Positions 27,504-35,187 of a stretch of 64,000 bases of DNA are shown in pieces. The position numbers and the translations under genes are program-made. Every line of letters begins with the position of its first letter. Within the stretch, counting starts at the first letter, position 1. A model generated the notes under the pieces. The model saw nothing but the letters and a program-made list of their open reading frames with translations, was not told the origin of the DNA and searched no databases. Origin of the DNA: Yoonia sp. R2331 (GTDB lineage: Bacteria > Pseudomonadota > Alphaproteobacteria > Rhodobacterales > Rhodobacteraceae); NCBI RefSeq assembly GCF_041103235.1, contig NZ_JBGCUN010000001.1, positions 1,116,001 to 1,180,000 of the forward strand. Reading direction: 5' to 3'.

Positions 27504-27859
27504 ACACATCTCCCGAAGTCGATGCATGGCTCGCCGCCTACGACAACCCACAGAAAGACCTTGTTGCCGCCGTCCGAGAGGCCATTCTGGCCGCCGATGA
27601 CCGCGTGACCGAATGTATCAAATGGCAGGCGCCCACCTTCGTCTACAAGGGCAACATCGCGTCGTTCTTTCCCAAGGCCAAAAAACACGCCTCACTGATG
27701 TTCCACAAGGGCGCGACCATCCCCGGCAACTGGCCAGCCTTGGAAGGCGACGCCGCTGAGGGCCGCTCGATGAAGTTCGCCGATGCCGACGACCTCGCAG
27801 CCAAACGGGACCAACTGGTGGGCGTGGTAAAGGCGTGGTGCGACATGCAGGATGGGTAG
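27500..27859 (+). CDS. DUF1801 (YdhG-like) protein
   Basis: A 119-residue protein with the DUF1801 pattern: an early D-A-W-L-A-A-Y, then I-L-A-A-D-D-R-V-T-E-C-I-K-W-Q-A-P-T-F-V-Y-K-G-N-I-A-S-F-F and L-M-F-H-K-G. The E-x-x-K-W-x-x-P-x-x-x-Y core is diagnostic. It is a small cytoplasmic protein related to iron-chaperone frataxin-like folds; the role is unproven. Coupled to the upstream NTF2-like gene by a 4-nt overlap. Confidence 0.85.
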   Translation: MNTSPEVDAWLAAYDNPQKDLVAAVREAILAADDRVTECIKWQAPTFVYKGNIASFFPKAKKHASLMFHKGATIPGNWPALEGDAAEGRSMKFADADDLAAKRDQLVGVVKAWCDMQDG

Positions 27860-27929
27860 GGGCAAAATGCGGACCAAACCACCGTCCACCTAACGCGAGA
27901 CAGAACCATCCAAGCGCAACCGCCCGGCG

Positions 27930-28067
27930 CAAGTCCGGGCACTGCCCGACCTCCCCCAGGAGGGCAGTTTTGCAACCTCTCAAGCCGAATGACGTCGGAC
28001 ATGTGGCGTTGCCACGCGCCACAGGACGGTTGCGGATGCCCTCCAGGTCGGGCAGTGCCCGGACTTG
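27930..28067. repeat. Long imperfect inverted repeat (138 bp) between DUF1801 and acnA
   Basis: Outer arms are a perfect 23-bp inverted repeat (27930-27952 and 28045-28067). Inside them a second, imperfect pairing continues (GGAGGGCA at 27959-27966 against TGCCCTCC at 28037-28044, then TTGCAACC near 27970-27977 against GGTTGC near 28028-28033). A small inner hairpin is GTGGC-GTT-GCCAC (28003-28015). No ORF with credible content lies inside. It fills most of the 294-nt gap 27860-28153. It could be a non-autonomous palindromic element or a structured RNA. Confidence 0.7.
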
Positions 28068-28101
28068 GCATGATGTCGCTCAGGACGCAATTCAGCCATC
28101 C

Positions 28102-28137
28102 AAACAAAAAAGCCCCGCAAAAGCGGGGCTTTGTTTG
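28102..28137 (-). terminator. Terminator of acnA (possibly bidirectional)
   Basis: An 8-bp stem AGCCCCGC (28111-28118) / GCGGGGCT (28123-28130) has an AAAA loop. Read on the minus strand it is followed by six T. The flanks CAAACAAA/TTTGTTTG are also complementary. It lies 16 nt after the acnA stop. Confidence 0.85.
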
Positions 28138-28153
28138 TCAGACAGTAGGCTGC

Positions 28154-30841
28154 TTAAGCCGCCGCAGCCAAGTTCCGCAGCACATAGTGCAGCACACCAC
28201 CATGTTCGATGTACTCAACCTCGATCGCGGTATCGATGCGGCATTTGACCTTGATCGACTTCGTCGCGCCATCCGCCATCGTGATATGCGCATCCACCAC
28301 CTGCAGGGGCTGCACGCTGTCCAATCCGTCAATGCTGACCACCTCGTCGCCGGTCAGGCCCAGCGTCTTGCGGGTGTCACCACCGGTAAACTCGAACGGG
28401 ATCACGCCCATGCCAACAAGGTTGGAGCGGTGAATCCGCTCAAAGCTCTCCGCGATCACGGCCTTCACGCCCAGCAGGTTCGTGCCCTTCGCTGCCCAGT
28501 CGCGCGACGATCCAGCCCCATACTGCTCGCCGCCAAAGATCACCAGCGGTGTGCCATTGGCCTGATGCGCCATCGCGGCCTCAAAGATCGAGGTCTGCGC
28601 GCCATCGGGCCCCTTGGTATAGCCGCCTTCAACACCATCCAGCATCTCATTCTTGATACGGATGTTGGCGAATGTCCCGCGCATCATCACCTCGTGATTG
28701 CCGCGGCGCGACCCGTAAGAGTTGAACTCGCGCACCGGCACCTGCCGTTCGATCAGATACTTGCCTGCGGGCGTCGTGTCCTTGAAGGCACCGGCCGGGC
28801 TGATGTGGTCGGTTGTAATCATATCGCCCAGGATCGCGAGCACCTTGGCATCCTTCAGGTTGCTGATCGTGCCGGGTTCCTTGGCCATGCCCTGAAAGTA
28901 TGGCGGGTTCTGTACATAGGTCGAGGTTGCGGGCCAGTCGTAAGTCTCGGAATCCGTCACCTCAACCGACTGCCACTTTTCATCGCCCTTGAAGACGTCC
29001 GCGTATTTCTTCTGGAACGCTTCGCGGGTGACTGTCTTTTCAACAAGCGCGTTGATCTCTGCAGAGGTTGGCCAGATGTCTTTCAGATAGACGTCATTGC
29101 CGTCCTTGTCCTGTGCAATGGGATCGGTTGCCAGATTAATGTCCATCGTCCCGGCCAGCGCATAGGCCACCACCAAGGGCGGAGAGGCGAGGTAGTTGGC
29201 CCGCACATCAGGCGAAATCCGGCCTTCAAAGTTCCGGTTGCCTGACAGAACTGACGTGGCCACCAAATCGCCTTCTGCGATGGCCTCTGACAGCTCTTTC
29301 TGGATCGGACCAGAGTTGCCGATGCAGGTCGTGCAGCCATAGCCCACAAGGTTGAACCCGATCTTGTCCAGATCCTCTTGCAGGCCCGCAGCCTCCAGAT
29401 ATTCGCTCACAACCTGGCTACCCGGCGCCAGCGATGTCTTGACCCACGGCTTGCGGTCCAGACCTAAGGCCGCCGCCTTGCGGGCCACAAGGCCTGCGCC
29501 GATCATCACATATGGGTTCGAGGTATTGGTGCAGGACGTGATCGAGGCGATCACCACCTTGCCGCTTTCAAGCGTGTAGTCCTCGCCCGCGACGGCAACT
29601 TCCTTGCCCATCGGGCGCTTGAAGGTCTCTTCCATTTCCTTGGCGAAAGCTGACTTGGCGTCCGTCAGGGCCACATAGTCCTGCGGCCGCTTCGGCCCGG
29701 AAATCGCGGGGACAATCGTGCCCATGTCCAGCTTCAGCCTCGAGGAATAAACGGGCGCATAATCGGCATCACGCCAGAACCCGTTTTCCTTGGCATAAGC
29801 CTCGACCAGCGCGATCCGGTCTTCGTCCCGGCCCGTGTTGCGCAGGTAGCGCAGAGTTTCGCCGTCAATCGGGAAGAAACCGCAAGTCGCACCATATTCC
29901 GGTGCCATGTTGGCGATTGTCGCCCGGTCGGCGAGTGGCAGGCGGTCCAGACCGTCGCCAAAGAATTCCACGAACTTCGACACAACACCGTGTTCGCGCA
30001 GCATCTCGACCACTTTCAGCACAAGGTCCGTACCGGTCGTGCCTTCCATCATCTCGCCCGTCAGCTCAAAGCCCACAACTTCGGGGATCAGCATGGAAAT
30101 CGGCTGACCCAGCATCGCGGCCTCTGCCTCGATCCCGCCAACACCCCATCCAAGGACGGCCAGACCGTTGACCATCGTGGTGTGGCTGTCGGTGCCAACC
30201 AGCGTATCGGGATAAGCGACCTCCTCACCGTTCTGGTCAGTGTCGGTCCAGACGGTCTGCGCCAAATACTCCAGGTTCACCTGATGGCAAATGCCTGTGC
30301 CCGGCGGCACCACGCGGAAGTTATTGAACGCCGATTGGCCCCATTTCAGGAACTGATAGCGTTCCATGTTGCGCTCATACTCGCGGTCCACGTTCATCTG
30401 GAACGCACGCGGGTTGCCGAACTCGTCAATCATGACCGAGTGGTCGATGACCAGATCCACCGGGTTCAGCGGGTTGATCTGCTGGGCGTCACCGCCAAGG
30501 GCCACAATCCCGTCACGCATCGCGGCAAGGTCGACCACGGCAGGCACGCCGGTGAAGTCCTGCATCAGCACGCGGGCAGGGCGGTACGCAATCTCGCGTG
30601 GGTTTTGACCGCCCTTGGTGGCCCAGTCCGAAAACGCCTTGATGTCGTCGGTGGTGACAGTCTTGCCGTCCTCAAACCGCAGCATGTTTTCCAACACCAC
30701 TTTCAGCGCGGCAGGCAGCTTGGAAAAATCGCCCAGGCCTGCGGCCTCTGCCGCAGCAATGGAATAATAGGCAACCGACTGATCGCCTACAGTCAGGGTT
30801 TTACGGGTCTTTGCGGTATCAATGCCGACTGTGACGGTCAT
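28154..30841 (-). CDS. acnA: Aconitate hydratase A
   Basis: An 895-residue AcnA/IRP1-type aconitase of full length. Cluster cysteines are in S-I-T-S-C-T-N-T-S and Y-G-C-T-T-C-I-G-N-S-G-P. Other family marks are G-T-D-S-H-T-T-M-V-N-G and the C-terminal swivel domain with G-S-S-R-D-W-A-A-K-G. It interconverts citrate and isocitrate in the TCA cycle with a [4Fe-4S] cluster. Single gene with its own terminator; a 10-bp direct repeat lies about 80 nt upstream of its start. Confidence 0.97.
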   Translation of the reverse strand: MTVTVGIDTAKTRKTLTVGDQSVAYYSIAAAEAAGLGDFSKLPAALKVVLENMLRFEDGKTVTTDDIKAFSDWATKGGQNPREIAYRPARVLMQDFTGVPAVVDLAAMRDGIVALGGDAQQINPLNPVDLVIDHSVMIDEFGNPRAFQMNVDREYERNMERYQFLKWGQSAFNNFRVVPPGTGICHQVNLEYLAQTVWTDTDQNGEEVAYPDTLVGTDSHTTMVNGLAVLGWGVGGIEAEAAMLGQPISMLIPEVVGFELTGEMMEGTTGTDLVLKVVEMLREHGVVSKFVEFFGDGLDRLPLADRATIANMAPEYGATCGFFPIDGETLRYLRNTGRDEDRIALVEAYAKENGFWRDADYAPVYSSRLKLDMGTIVPAISGPKRPQDYVALTDAKSAFAKEMEETFKRPMGKEVAVAGEDYTLESGKVVIASITSCTNTSNPYVMIGAGLVARKAAALGLDRKPWVKTSLAPGSQVVSEYLEAAGLQEDLDKIGFNLVGYGCTTCIGNSGPIQKELSEAIAEGDLVATSVLSGNRNFEGRISPDVRANYLASPPLVVAYALAGTMDINLATDPIAQDKDGNDVYLKDIWPTSAEINALVEKTVTREAFQKKYADVFKGDEKWQSVEVTDSETYDWPATSTYVQNPPYFQGMAKEPGTISNLKDAKVLAILGDMITTDHISPAGAFKDTTPAGKYLIERQVPVREFNSYGSRRGNHEVMMRGTFANIRIKNEMLDGVEGGYTKGPDGAQTSIFEAAMAHQANGTPLVIFGGEQYGAGSSRDWAAKGTNLLGVKAVIAESFERIHRSNLVGMGVIPFEFTGGDTRKTLGLTGDEVVSIDGLDSVQPLQVVDAHITMADGATKSIKVKCRIDTAIEVEYIEHGGVLHYVLRNLAAAA

Positions 30842-30920
30842 GATTTTCCCCTTTTGGCTATGGAATTTTGGCTGTTGAGGCGCTTTTGCCCCAAGGCGCG
30901 GACAGGTTCAAGCATTTTCG

Positions 30921-30940
30921 GCATACAATTGCATACATTT
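30921..30940. promoter_or_regulatory. Two tandem 10-bp repeats upstream of acnA
   Basis: GCATACAATT (30921-30930) is followed directly by GCATACATTT (30931-30940), nine of ten bases identical and one helical turn apart. The site is 80 nt upstream of the acnA start and 111 nt upstream of the divergent DUF1223 gene. GTATGC-type half-sites suit a dimeric regulator such as a GntR-family member; this is only a suggestion. Confidence 0.3.
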
Positions 30941-31050
30941 CTATTGTGGCCTTGAAACATCCCTCACCAATACGTCGCAATTGGTTGATTGGTCATTACA
31001 GTCCTTGGCCGATAGACCGATCTTGTACACGAAAATGAACGGGATTCGAT

Positions 31051-31740
31051 ATGCGCCGACTGCTTGCTGCCCTTGCCCTGACAACCACCCTGACCGGTGG
31101 TGCCGCGTCTGCGGACACGGTGATCGAGCTTTATACCTCGCAAGGCTGTTCCAGCTGTCCGCCTGCTGACGCGATGCTGGCGCAGCTTGCGACGCGGGGG
31201 GACGTCATTCCACTGGCGCTGCATGTCGATTACTGGGACTATCTGGGGTGGAAGGATGACCTTGCCAGCCCTGCGTTCACCCGCCGCCAAAAGGGCTTTG
31301 CCGAGGCTGCAGGCTCTGCCACAGTCTACACGCCGCAAATGGTGATCGGCGGGGTGGACCATGTGATCGGCTCGCGTCCGATGCAGGTGATGGATGCAAT
31401 CCAGGCTCATAATGCCGCCGCTGATCGGGTGTCCGTCACCCTGTCACGGTCGGGCGACCGTCTGCAAATCAACGCGACCGGTCGCGGCGCACTGCCGCGC
31501 GAGGCTGTTGTACAGGTCGTGCGCTATGTGCCTGCCGTTACCCGCGACATTAAGCGCGGTGAGAACGCCGGCAAGACAATCACATACACAAATACTGTAA
31601 CCTCTTGGCAGGTCGCGGGCCGCTGGAACCCGCAACAGCCGCTGTCCATGCAGGCGCAGGTCACAGGTGCAGAACCGGTTGTGGTGATCATCCAGGACGG
31701 CACCTCTGGCCCGATCCTCGGGGCCGCGCGCCTGCGCTAA
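31051..31740 (+). CDS. DUF1223 secreted thioredoxin-like protein
   Basis: A 229-residue protein with a signal peptide (R-R-L-L-A-A-L-A-L-T-T-T, cleavage near A-A-S-A-D). The mature part opens V-I-E-L-Y-T-S-Q-G-C-S-S-C-P-P-A-D, a CXXC motif in the DUF1223 setting, followed by H-V-D-Y-W-D-Y-L-G-W-K-D and Y-T-P-Q-M-V-I-G-G. It is probably a periplasmic protein of the thioredoxin-like superfamily; the redox partner is unknown. It converges with the acyltransferase gene, sharing CTAA. Confidence 0.88.
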   Translation: MRRLLAALALTTTLTGGAASADTVIELYTSQGCSSCPPADAMLAQLATRGDVIPLALHVDYWDYLGWKDDLASPAFTRRQKGFAEAAGSATVYTPQMVIGGVDHVIGSRPMQVMDAIQAHNAAADRVSVTLSRSGDRLQINATGRGALPREAVVQVVRYVPAVTRDIKRGENAGKTITYTNTVTSWQVAGRWNPQQPLSMQAQVTGAEPVVVIIQDGTSGPILGAARLR

Positions 31741-32609
31741 ATCCGGCCCTGCTTGTTTTTCCAACGGCGATGCACCCAGAACCATTGTTCGGGCGTCTGA
31801 TGCACGCGTGCGGCCAGCCGGGCGTTCATTTCGGCTGTCATGGTGATCGGGTCACTTAGGGCAATCGGTGCTTCAACCACGATGTCAAAGTGCAATCCGT
31901 CCGCTTTGCGCGTGCCAAAATAGGGCAGCACCAGCGCATCGAATTTCAGCGCCATATCCGCCGCCGAGGTCGCCGTCATCGCGGTCCGTCCCATGAAATC
32001 AATCGGTTCACCTGCATCACTGTTGACATCAAACAGCAGCGTGCCCATCCCACCTGATTTAAGGTGCCGCGCAAAGCCGATCGTGCCCTTTGACCCCTGT
32101 GCAAACACCGGACCGCCCCAGGATGTCATGGTCTTGGCGTAATGTGCGTTGAAATAGGCATTCGCCATCGGACGATAAAGCCCGCCAATGGTGTGCCCCA
32201 ACCGGGTCAACACCTGCCGGGGCGCTTCGTGATTGCCAAAATGCCCCGTCACAAAAATCACGGGCCGCGCCTTTGCAGCTGCCTCCGCGAGGGCAAGCAT
32301 GCCTTCACCGGTGGCTTCGGTCCCTCGCAAATGCCGGGCAAAGTCCTGATGGGAATAGTTTTCGATCAGCGTCCGACCAAAATTGTCGCAAACCGCCCCG
32401 GCAATCTGGCGGCGTTTGACGTCTGGCATGTCGGGATAGATCAGCGCCAGATTGCGCATCGCCCGACGCCGATAGCCCGCCAGCGGGCCAATCGCGCGGC
32501 GCAATGTGCTGCCCATCATCGGCACGCGGCTGGCGTAGGGCAGGCGCATCACGCTGCCGATCAGCCCGCGCAGCGCGCGATCAGCCAGCCAATCGGTGCG
32601 GTCCGTCAT
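31737..32609 (-). CDS. LpxL/HtrB-like lipid A acyltransferase
   Basis: A 290-residue protein with the catalytic HX4E motif in T-G-H-F-G-N-H-E-A-P and the family segments F-D-V-N-S-D-A-G and G-T-L-L-F. It transfers a secondary acyl chain to lipid A precursors at the inner membrane. Its start overlaps the stop of the hydratase alpha gene by 4 nt, so it is co-transcribed with that three-gene set; this is a strange partner for it. One basic segment (R-R-A-I-G-P-L-A-G-Y-R-R-R) may sit at the membrane surface. Confidence 0.85.
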   Translation of the reverse strand: MTDRTDWLADRALRGLIGSVMRLPYASRVPMMGSTLRRAIGPLAGYRRRAMRNLALIYPDMPDVKRRQIAGAVCDNFGRTLIENYSHQDFARHLRGTEATGEGMLALAEAAAKARPVIFVTGHFGNHEAPRQVLTRLGHTIGGLYRPMANAYFNAHYAKTMTSWGGPVFAQGSKGTIGFARHLKSGGMGTLLFDVNSDAGEPIDFMGRTAMTATSAADMALKFDALVLPYFGTRKADGLHFDIVVEAPIALSDPITMTAEMNARLAARVHQTPEQWFWVHRRWKNKQGRI

Positions 32610-33241
32610 GGCGTGCGGGCAAGCCCGGTGCCGATCATGCTGTCGCGCGTGACCAGTGCTGCCAGATCATCTGTTCCCCAACCCTCGGTGCCTGCTGGCC
32701 GGTTTGGGATCACGATATAGCGCATATCGGCGGTGCTGTCGTGCACCCGCACTTCGACCGTGTCGGGCAAGGTGACGCCAAATTCGGCGAGCACCCGGCG
32801 CGGTTCACGCACCGTGCGGGACCGGTAGGCGCGCGATTTATACCAATCAGGCGGTAACCCCAGCAGGTTGCGCGGGTAGCACGAACACAAGGTACACACG
32901 ACCACATTGTGCAGTTTGGGCGTGTTGGGCAGCGCGATCAGCTTCATCGGACCAATGTCATAACCCATCTCTGCCGTGGCCTTTGACCCATCGGCAAGCA
33001 GCGCCTTTGCAAAATTCGGGTCCGTCCAGAAGCGGGCAACAACTGCGGCCCCCATCGCCGGGTTGCGCGCATCCATCGCATCAATTTGGCCTGCAATCTC
33101 GGTCGCTGTGGTGACGCCTTTTTCCACCAGCAATTCGCGCACAGCGATTTCCAGCGTTTGCCAATAGGTCAGCGGATGGTCGTCATCCGGCCGATAGGGA
33201 TGGCCTGACGGTGACAAATGATCGTGGTGGTCATGGGGCAT
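32606..33241 (-). CDS. Nitrile hydratase alpha-type / thiocyanate hydrolase gamma-type subunit (cobalt)
   Basis: A 211-residue metal-binding subunit. The claw motif C116-T-L-C119-S120-C121-Y-P-R is intact; Thr (not Ser) after the first Cys indicates the cobalt type. W-Y-K-S-R-A-Y-R-S-R-T-V-R-E-P-R-R-V-L follows, as in the family. The enzyme hydrates a C-N triple bond: nitrile to amide, or thiocyanate to carbonyl sulfide and ammonia in SCNase. The ATG at 33241 overlaps the preceding gene by 11 nt. The N-terminus is His-rich (H-D-H-H-D-H), possibly a metal-loading patch. The substrate cannot be decided from sequence. Confidence 0.88.
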   Translation of the reverse strand: MPHDHHDHLSPSGHPYRPDDDHPLTYWQTLEIAVRELLVEKGVTTATEIAGQIDAMDARNPAMGAAVVARFWTDPNFAKALLADGSKATAEMGYDIGPMKLIALPNTPKLHNVVVCTLCSCYPRNLLGLPPDWYKSRAYRSRTVREPRRVLAEFGVTLPDTVEVRVHDSTADMRYIVIPNRPAGTEGWGTDDLAALVTRDSMIGTGLARTP

Positions 33242-33500
33242 CTGCGGGCTCCAGCCAATGGGCATAAATTTCGGCCTCAAGCGTGTCTTCAGGCCGCTCT
33301 GCGCCAGCACCCCACAGATCACCCATTCGAAACCGCACCCGATGCAGATCAAGCGGCGTGCCTGCGTGGCGATAGGCCAGGTCTTCGGGGTTGGGGAAGG
33401 GGCCCAGAATCCGCTCTGTCACGCCTGTCTTGCCGCGCAGATAGGCGGGGGTGCGGACATGACCGGGGGGCATATCGGCGCGGACTCTAACGCGTTGCAT
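33231..33500 (-). CDS. Nitrile hydratase beta C-terminal half / thiocyanate hydrolase alpha-like subunit
   Basis: An 89-residue SH3-like domain: V-R-A-D-M-P-P-G-H-V-R-T-P-A-Y-L-R-G-K-T-G, then Y-R-H-A-G-T-P-L-D-L-H-R-V-R-F and W-G. This is the C-terminal half of a nitrile hydratase beta chain, here a separate gene. The ATG at 33500 has GAGG 6 nt upstream; an ATG at 33515 is also in frame but has no ribosome-binding site. It overlaps the preceding gene by 14 nt and the alpha gene by 11 nt. Splitting of beta into two subunits is the layout of thiocyanate hydrolase. Confidence 0.83.
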   Translation of the reverse strand: MQRVRVRADMPPGHVRTPAYLRGKTGVTERILGPFPNPEDLAYRHAGTPLDLHRVRFRMGDLWGAGAERPEDTLEAEIYAHWLEPADAP

Positions 33501-33837
33501 CCGCGGCCTCGCCATAGGTTGTGCCGCGCGCCTGCACCTCGGCCATCTTGGCGGCCAGCTCTGCTGTCGAATAGGCCCTCGCTTCGATCAGGTTCTGGTT
33601 CACCGAAGCGATCCAACGCTCATAATAGCTCATCGTTTCAAAGCTGTCCGGCCCCATGTCTTCCAGCACGCGGCGCAGCCCGTCGACGGTGAACAGCCCT
33701 TTGCCGGAACACAGCACCATCAGCGCATCCACGCGTTTTTCCCACAGGGAAAAATCATGTTGATCCGATGGAACCGGACCCGCCGCATCGCCGCCCATGT
33801 CGTGCCAGCGGCGGCCTGTGAAAGATGTCTCTGCCAT
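33487..33837 (-). CDS. Nitrile hydratase beta N-terminal half / thiocyanate hydrolase beta-like subunit
   Basis: A 116-residue helical protein: R-R-W-H-D-M-G-G-D near the start, F-S-L-W-E-K-R-V-D-A-L, and F-E-T-M-S-Y-Y-E-R-W-I-A-S-V. It matches the N-terminal half of nitrile hydratase beta chains and their accessory homologues. First gene of the set, so the order is beta-N, beta-C, alpha, which equals scnB-scnA-scnC. An activator-like accessory role is possible, but the separate beta-C gene favours a structural subunit. A 22-bp tandem repeat array begins 27 nt upstream of its start. Confidence 0.8.
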   Translation of the reverse strand: MAETSFTGRRWHDMGGDAAGPVPSDQHDFSLWEKRVDALMVLCSGKGLFTVDGLRRVLEDMGPDSFETMSYYERWIASVNQNLIEARAYSTAELAAKMAEVQARGTTYGEAADATR

Positions 33838-33863
33838 GCCCGCAAGCTAGGCGCTCTGCCCGT

Positions 33864-34006
33864 CAGGGTCCAGACCCTCCGGCATCACGGTCCAGACACT
33901 GCGGCAACGCGGTTCAAACCACATGTGATCACGATCCAAACCTTCCTGCGCGACGATCCAGCCTCTCGGCATCACGGTCCAGACCCTGCGGTGTCACGGT
34001 TGATGG
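33864..34006. repeat. Degenerate 22-bp tandem repeat array (6.5 units), each with a central dyad
   Basis: Units start at 33864, 33886, 33908, 33930, 33952 (21 bp) and 33973, with a partial unit at 33995. The consensus is near CACGGTCCAGACCCTGCGGC plus AT. The core GGTC-CA-GACC is an inverted repeat; unit 1 has the wider AGGGTC-CA-GACCCT, and unit 3 reads GGTT-CA-AACC, with both arms changed in a matching way. The array lies in the 244-nt gap between the end of fliG and the start of the hydratase operon, on the upstream side of that operon. Confidence 0.75.
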
Positions 34007-34081
34007 AGGAACGCCCACGCCAACGCGCCTCAATCCGCTCTGCTTTCGCAGAACGGCACCGCCCAAGGTATCAAACCGGCC

Positions 34082-35152
34082 CTAGGCCGCCTCTGCCTCG
34101 TCGCCTTCTTCGTCGGGGGACATCAGTTTGATCGTGCCTGCATCTGCAAGGGCACGGATAGCCGCGGTGACCTTGTTCATCGCGGCCTCCCCGACTTTGG
34201 TGCTGACCTTGCCCATCTCTTCTGCATCTTCACGCATCTGCCCGGCCATCCGTTGCGAGATATTGGCCAACACATGTTCCGCGGAATCGTTCAACGGTCC
34301 GTCAGAGGCGAGCGCAAAGGCAATCGCAGTATTCAGGTCATCAGGGTCAACACTGCGCAGGGCCGCCGGTATATCCGTGGGCTGCATCCGCGCCGGGATA
34401 TCGGCAAATGTAAAGATCGCTTTGCGCACCGATTTGGCAAGATCCGCATCGCTGCCTTCGAGCCCGTCCAGCAGATCGTCGCGCGTTGACGCAGGGCTGG
34501 AATTGAGGATCGCGCCAATCCGGTCAACAGGCGGCTTTTCAAACGCCACTTCTTTCGTCTGGCAATAGTCCTGCACCAGCGCCTCTCCGATCCGGGCGAT
34601 GGCGCTGGGGGTCGCTGTTTCAGTCTGACTGACCGCAAAAGTAATCCGCCGCGCCTGATCACCGGGCAATCCGCCCAACACCTCTGCTGCGCGTTCAACT
34701 GTCAGTTTCGACAGCACAATCGCCCCCACCTCAACACTTTCGGCCTGAAAAATCGGCAAAAGTTGGTCCAGCTCAAGACTGGCGATGCGCGGCCAGGGAT
34801 CGCTGCCTTTCTGGGCGTCCAGCTCCGCTTGCAATTTGCGCGCCAAAGCGGGTGAGATATGTTCGGACAGGGCCGCAAGCGCCGCACTGGCACCGCCCGG
34901 TGCCGACAACCCGATTGAGGCAAGGATACCTGCAAACTCCTCTGCCACTGCGTTGACCGTGTCGCGGTCGACCAACCTGATCTTGCCCAGCTCTTGCGCC
35001 AATTCGGCTTGCACAGCCTCTGGCAAGGACGACAGGGCCAATTTATTGCCATCGCTGATCAGCAATTGCACCACCAGCGCGGCCTTGCGGCGGCGGGTCA
35101 GATGGGCAAGCGGCGAAGGCGCTGCGGGGACGGGCGCGGGACTGACTGACAT
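34082..35152 (-). CDS. fliG: Flagellar motor switch protein FliG (isolated copy)
   Basis: A 356-residue protein. L-T-R-R-R-K-A-A-L-V-V-Q-L-L begins the FliG N-domain. The middle and C-terminal domains follow, with V-D-R-I-G-A-I-L-N-S-S-P-A and F-T-F-A-D-I-P-A-R-M, which match the family's V-A-x-I-L-N and F-x-F-E-D-I patterns. FliG couples MotA torque to the rotor and is part of the C-ring. No other flagellar gene lies within the window, and the gene sits 35 nt after the AHL-binding protein on the same strand. It is diverged from textbook FliG, so a second, specialised copy is possible. Confidence 0.72.
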   Translation of the reverse strand: MSVSPAPVPAAPSPLAHLTRRRKAALVVQLLISDGNKLALSSLPEAVQAELAQELGKIRLVDRDTVNAVAEEFAGILASIGLSAPGGASAALAALSEHISPALARKLQAELDAQKGSDPWPRIASLELDQLLPIFQAESVEVGAIVLSKLTVERAAEVLGGLPGDQARRITFAVSQTETATPSAIARIGEALVQDYCQTKEVAFEKPPVDRIGAILNSSPASTRDDLLDGLEGSDADLAKSVRKAIFTFADIPARMQPTDIPAALRSVDPDDLNTAIAFALASDGPLNDSAEHVLANISQRMAGQMREDAEEMGKVSTKVGEAAMNKVTAAIRALADAGTIKLMSPDEEGDEAEAA

Positions 35153-35187
35153 GGCGCATCTCTACGCGACACATCCCTAAAGAACCG

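Noticed and set aside
27930-28067. Insertion sequence
   Set aside because: Only 138 bp with no transposase and no visible target duplication, so it was listed as an inverted repeat, not as an IS.
27989-29245. 418-codon open frame on the plus strand
   Set aside because: Mostly antisense to acnA and begins inside the inverted repeat; not a gene.
33864-34006. CRISPR array
   Set aside because: Units are contiguous 22-bp repeats without unique spacers, and no cas gene is present.
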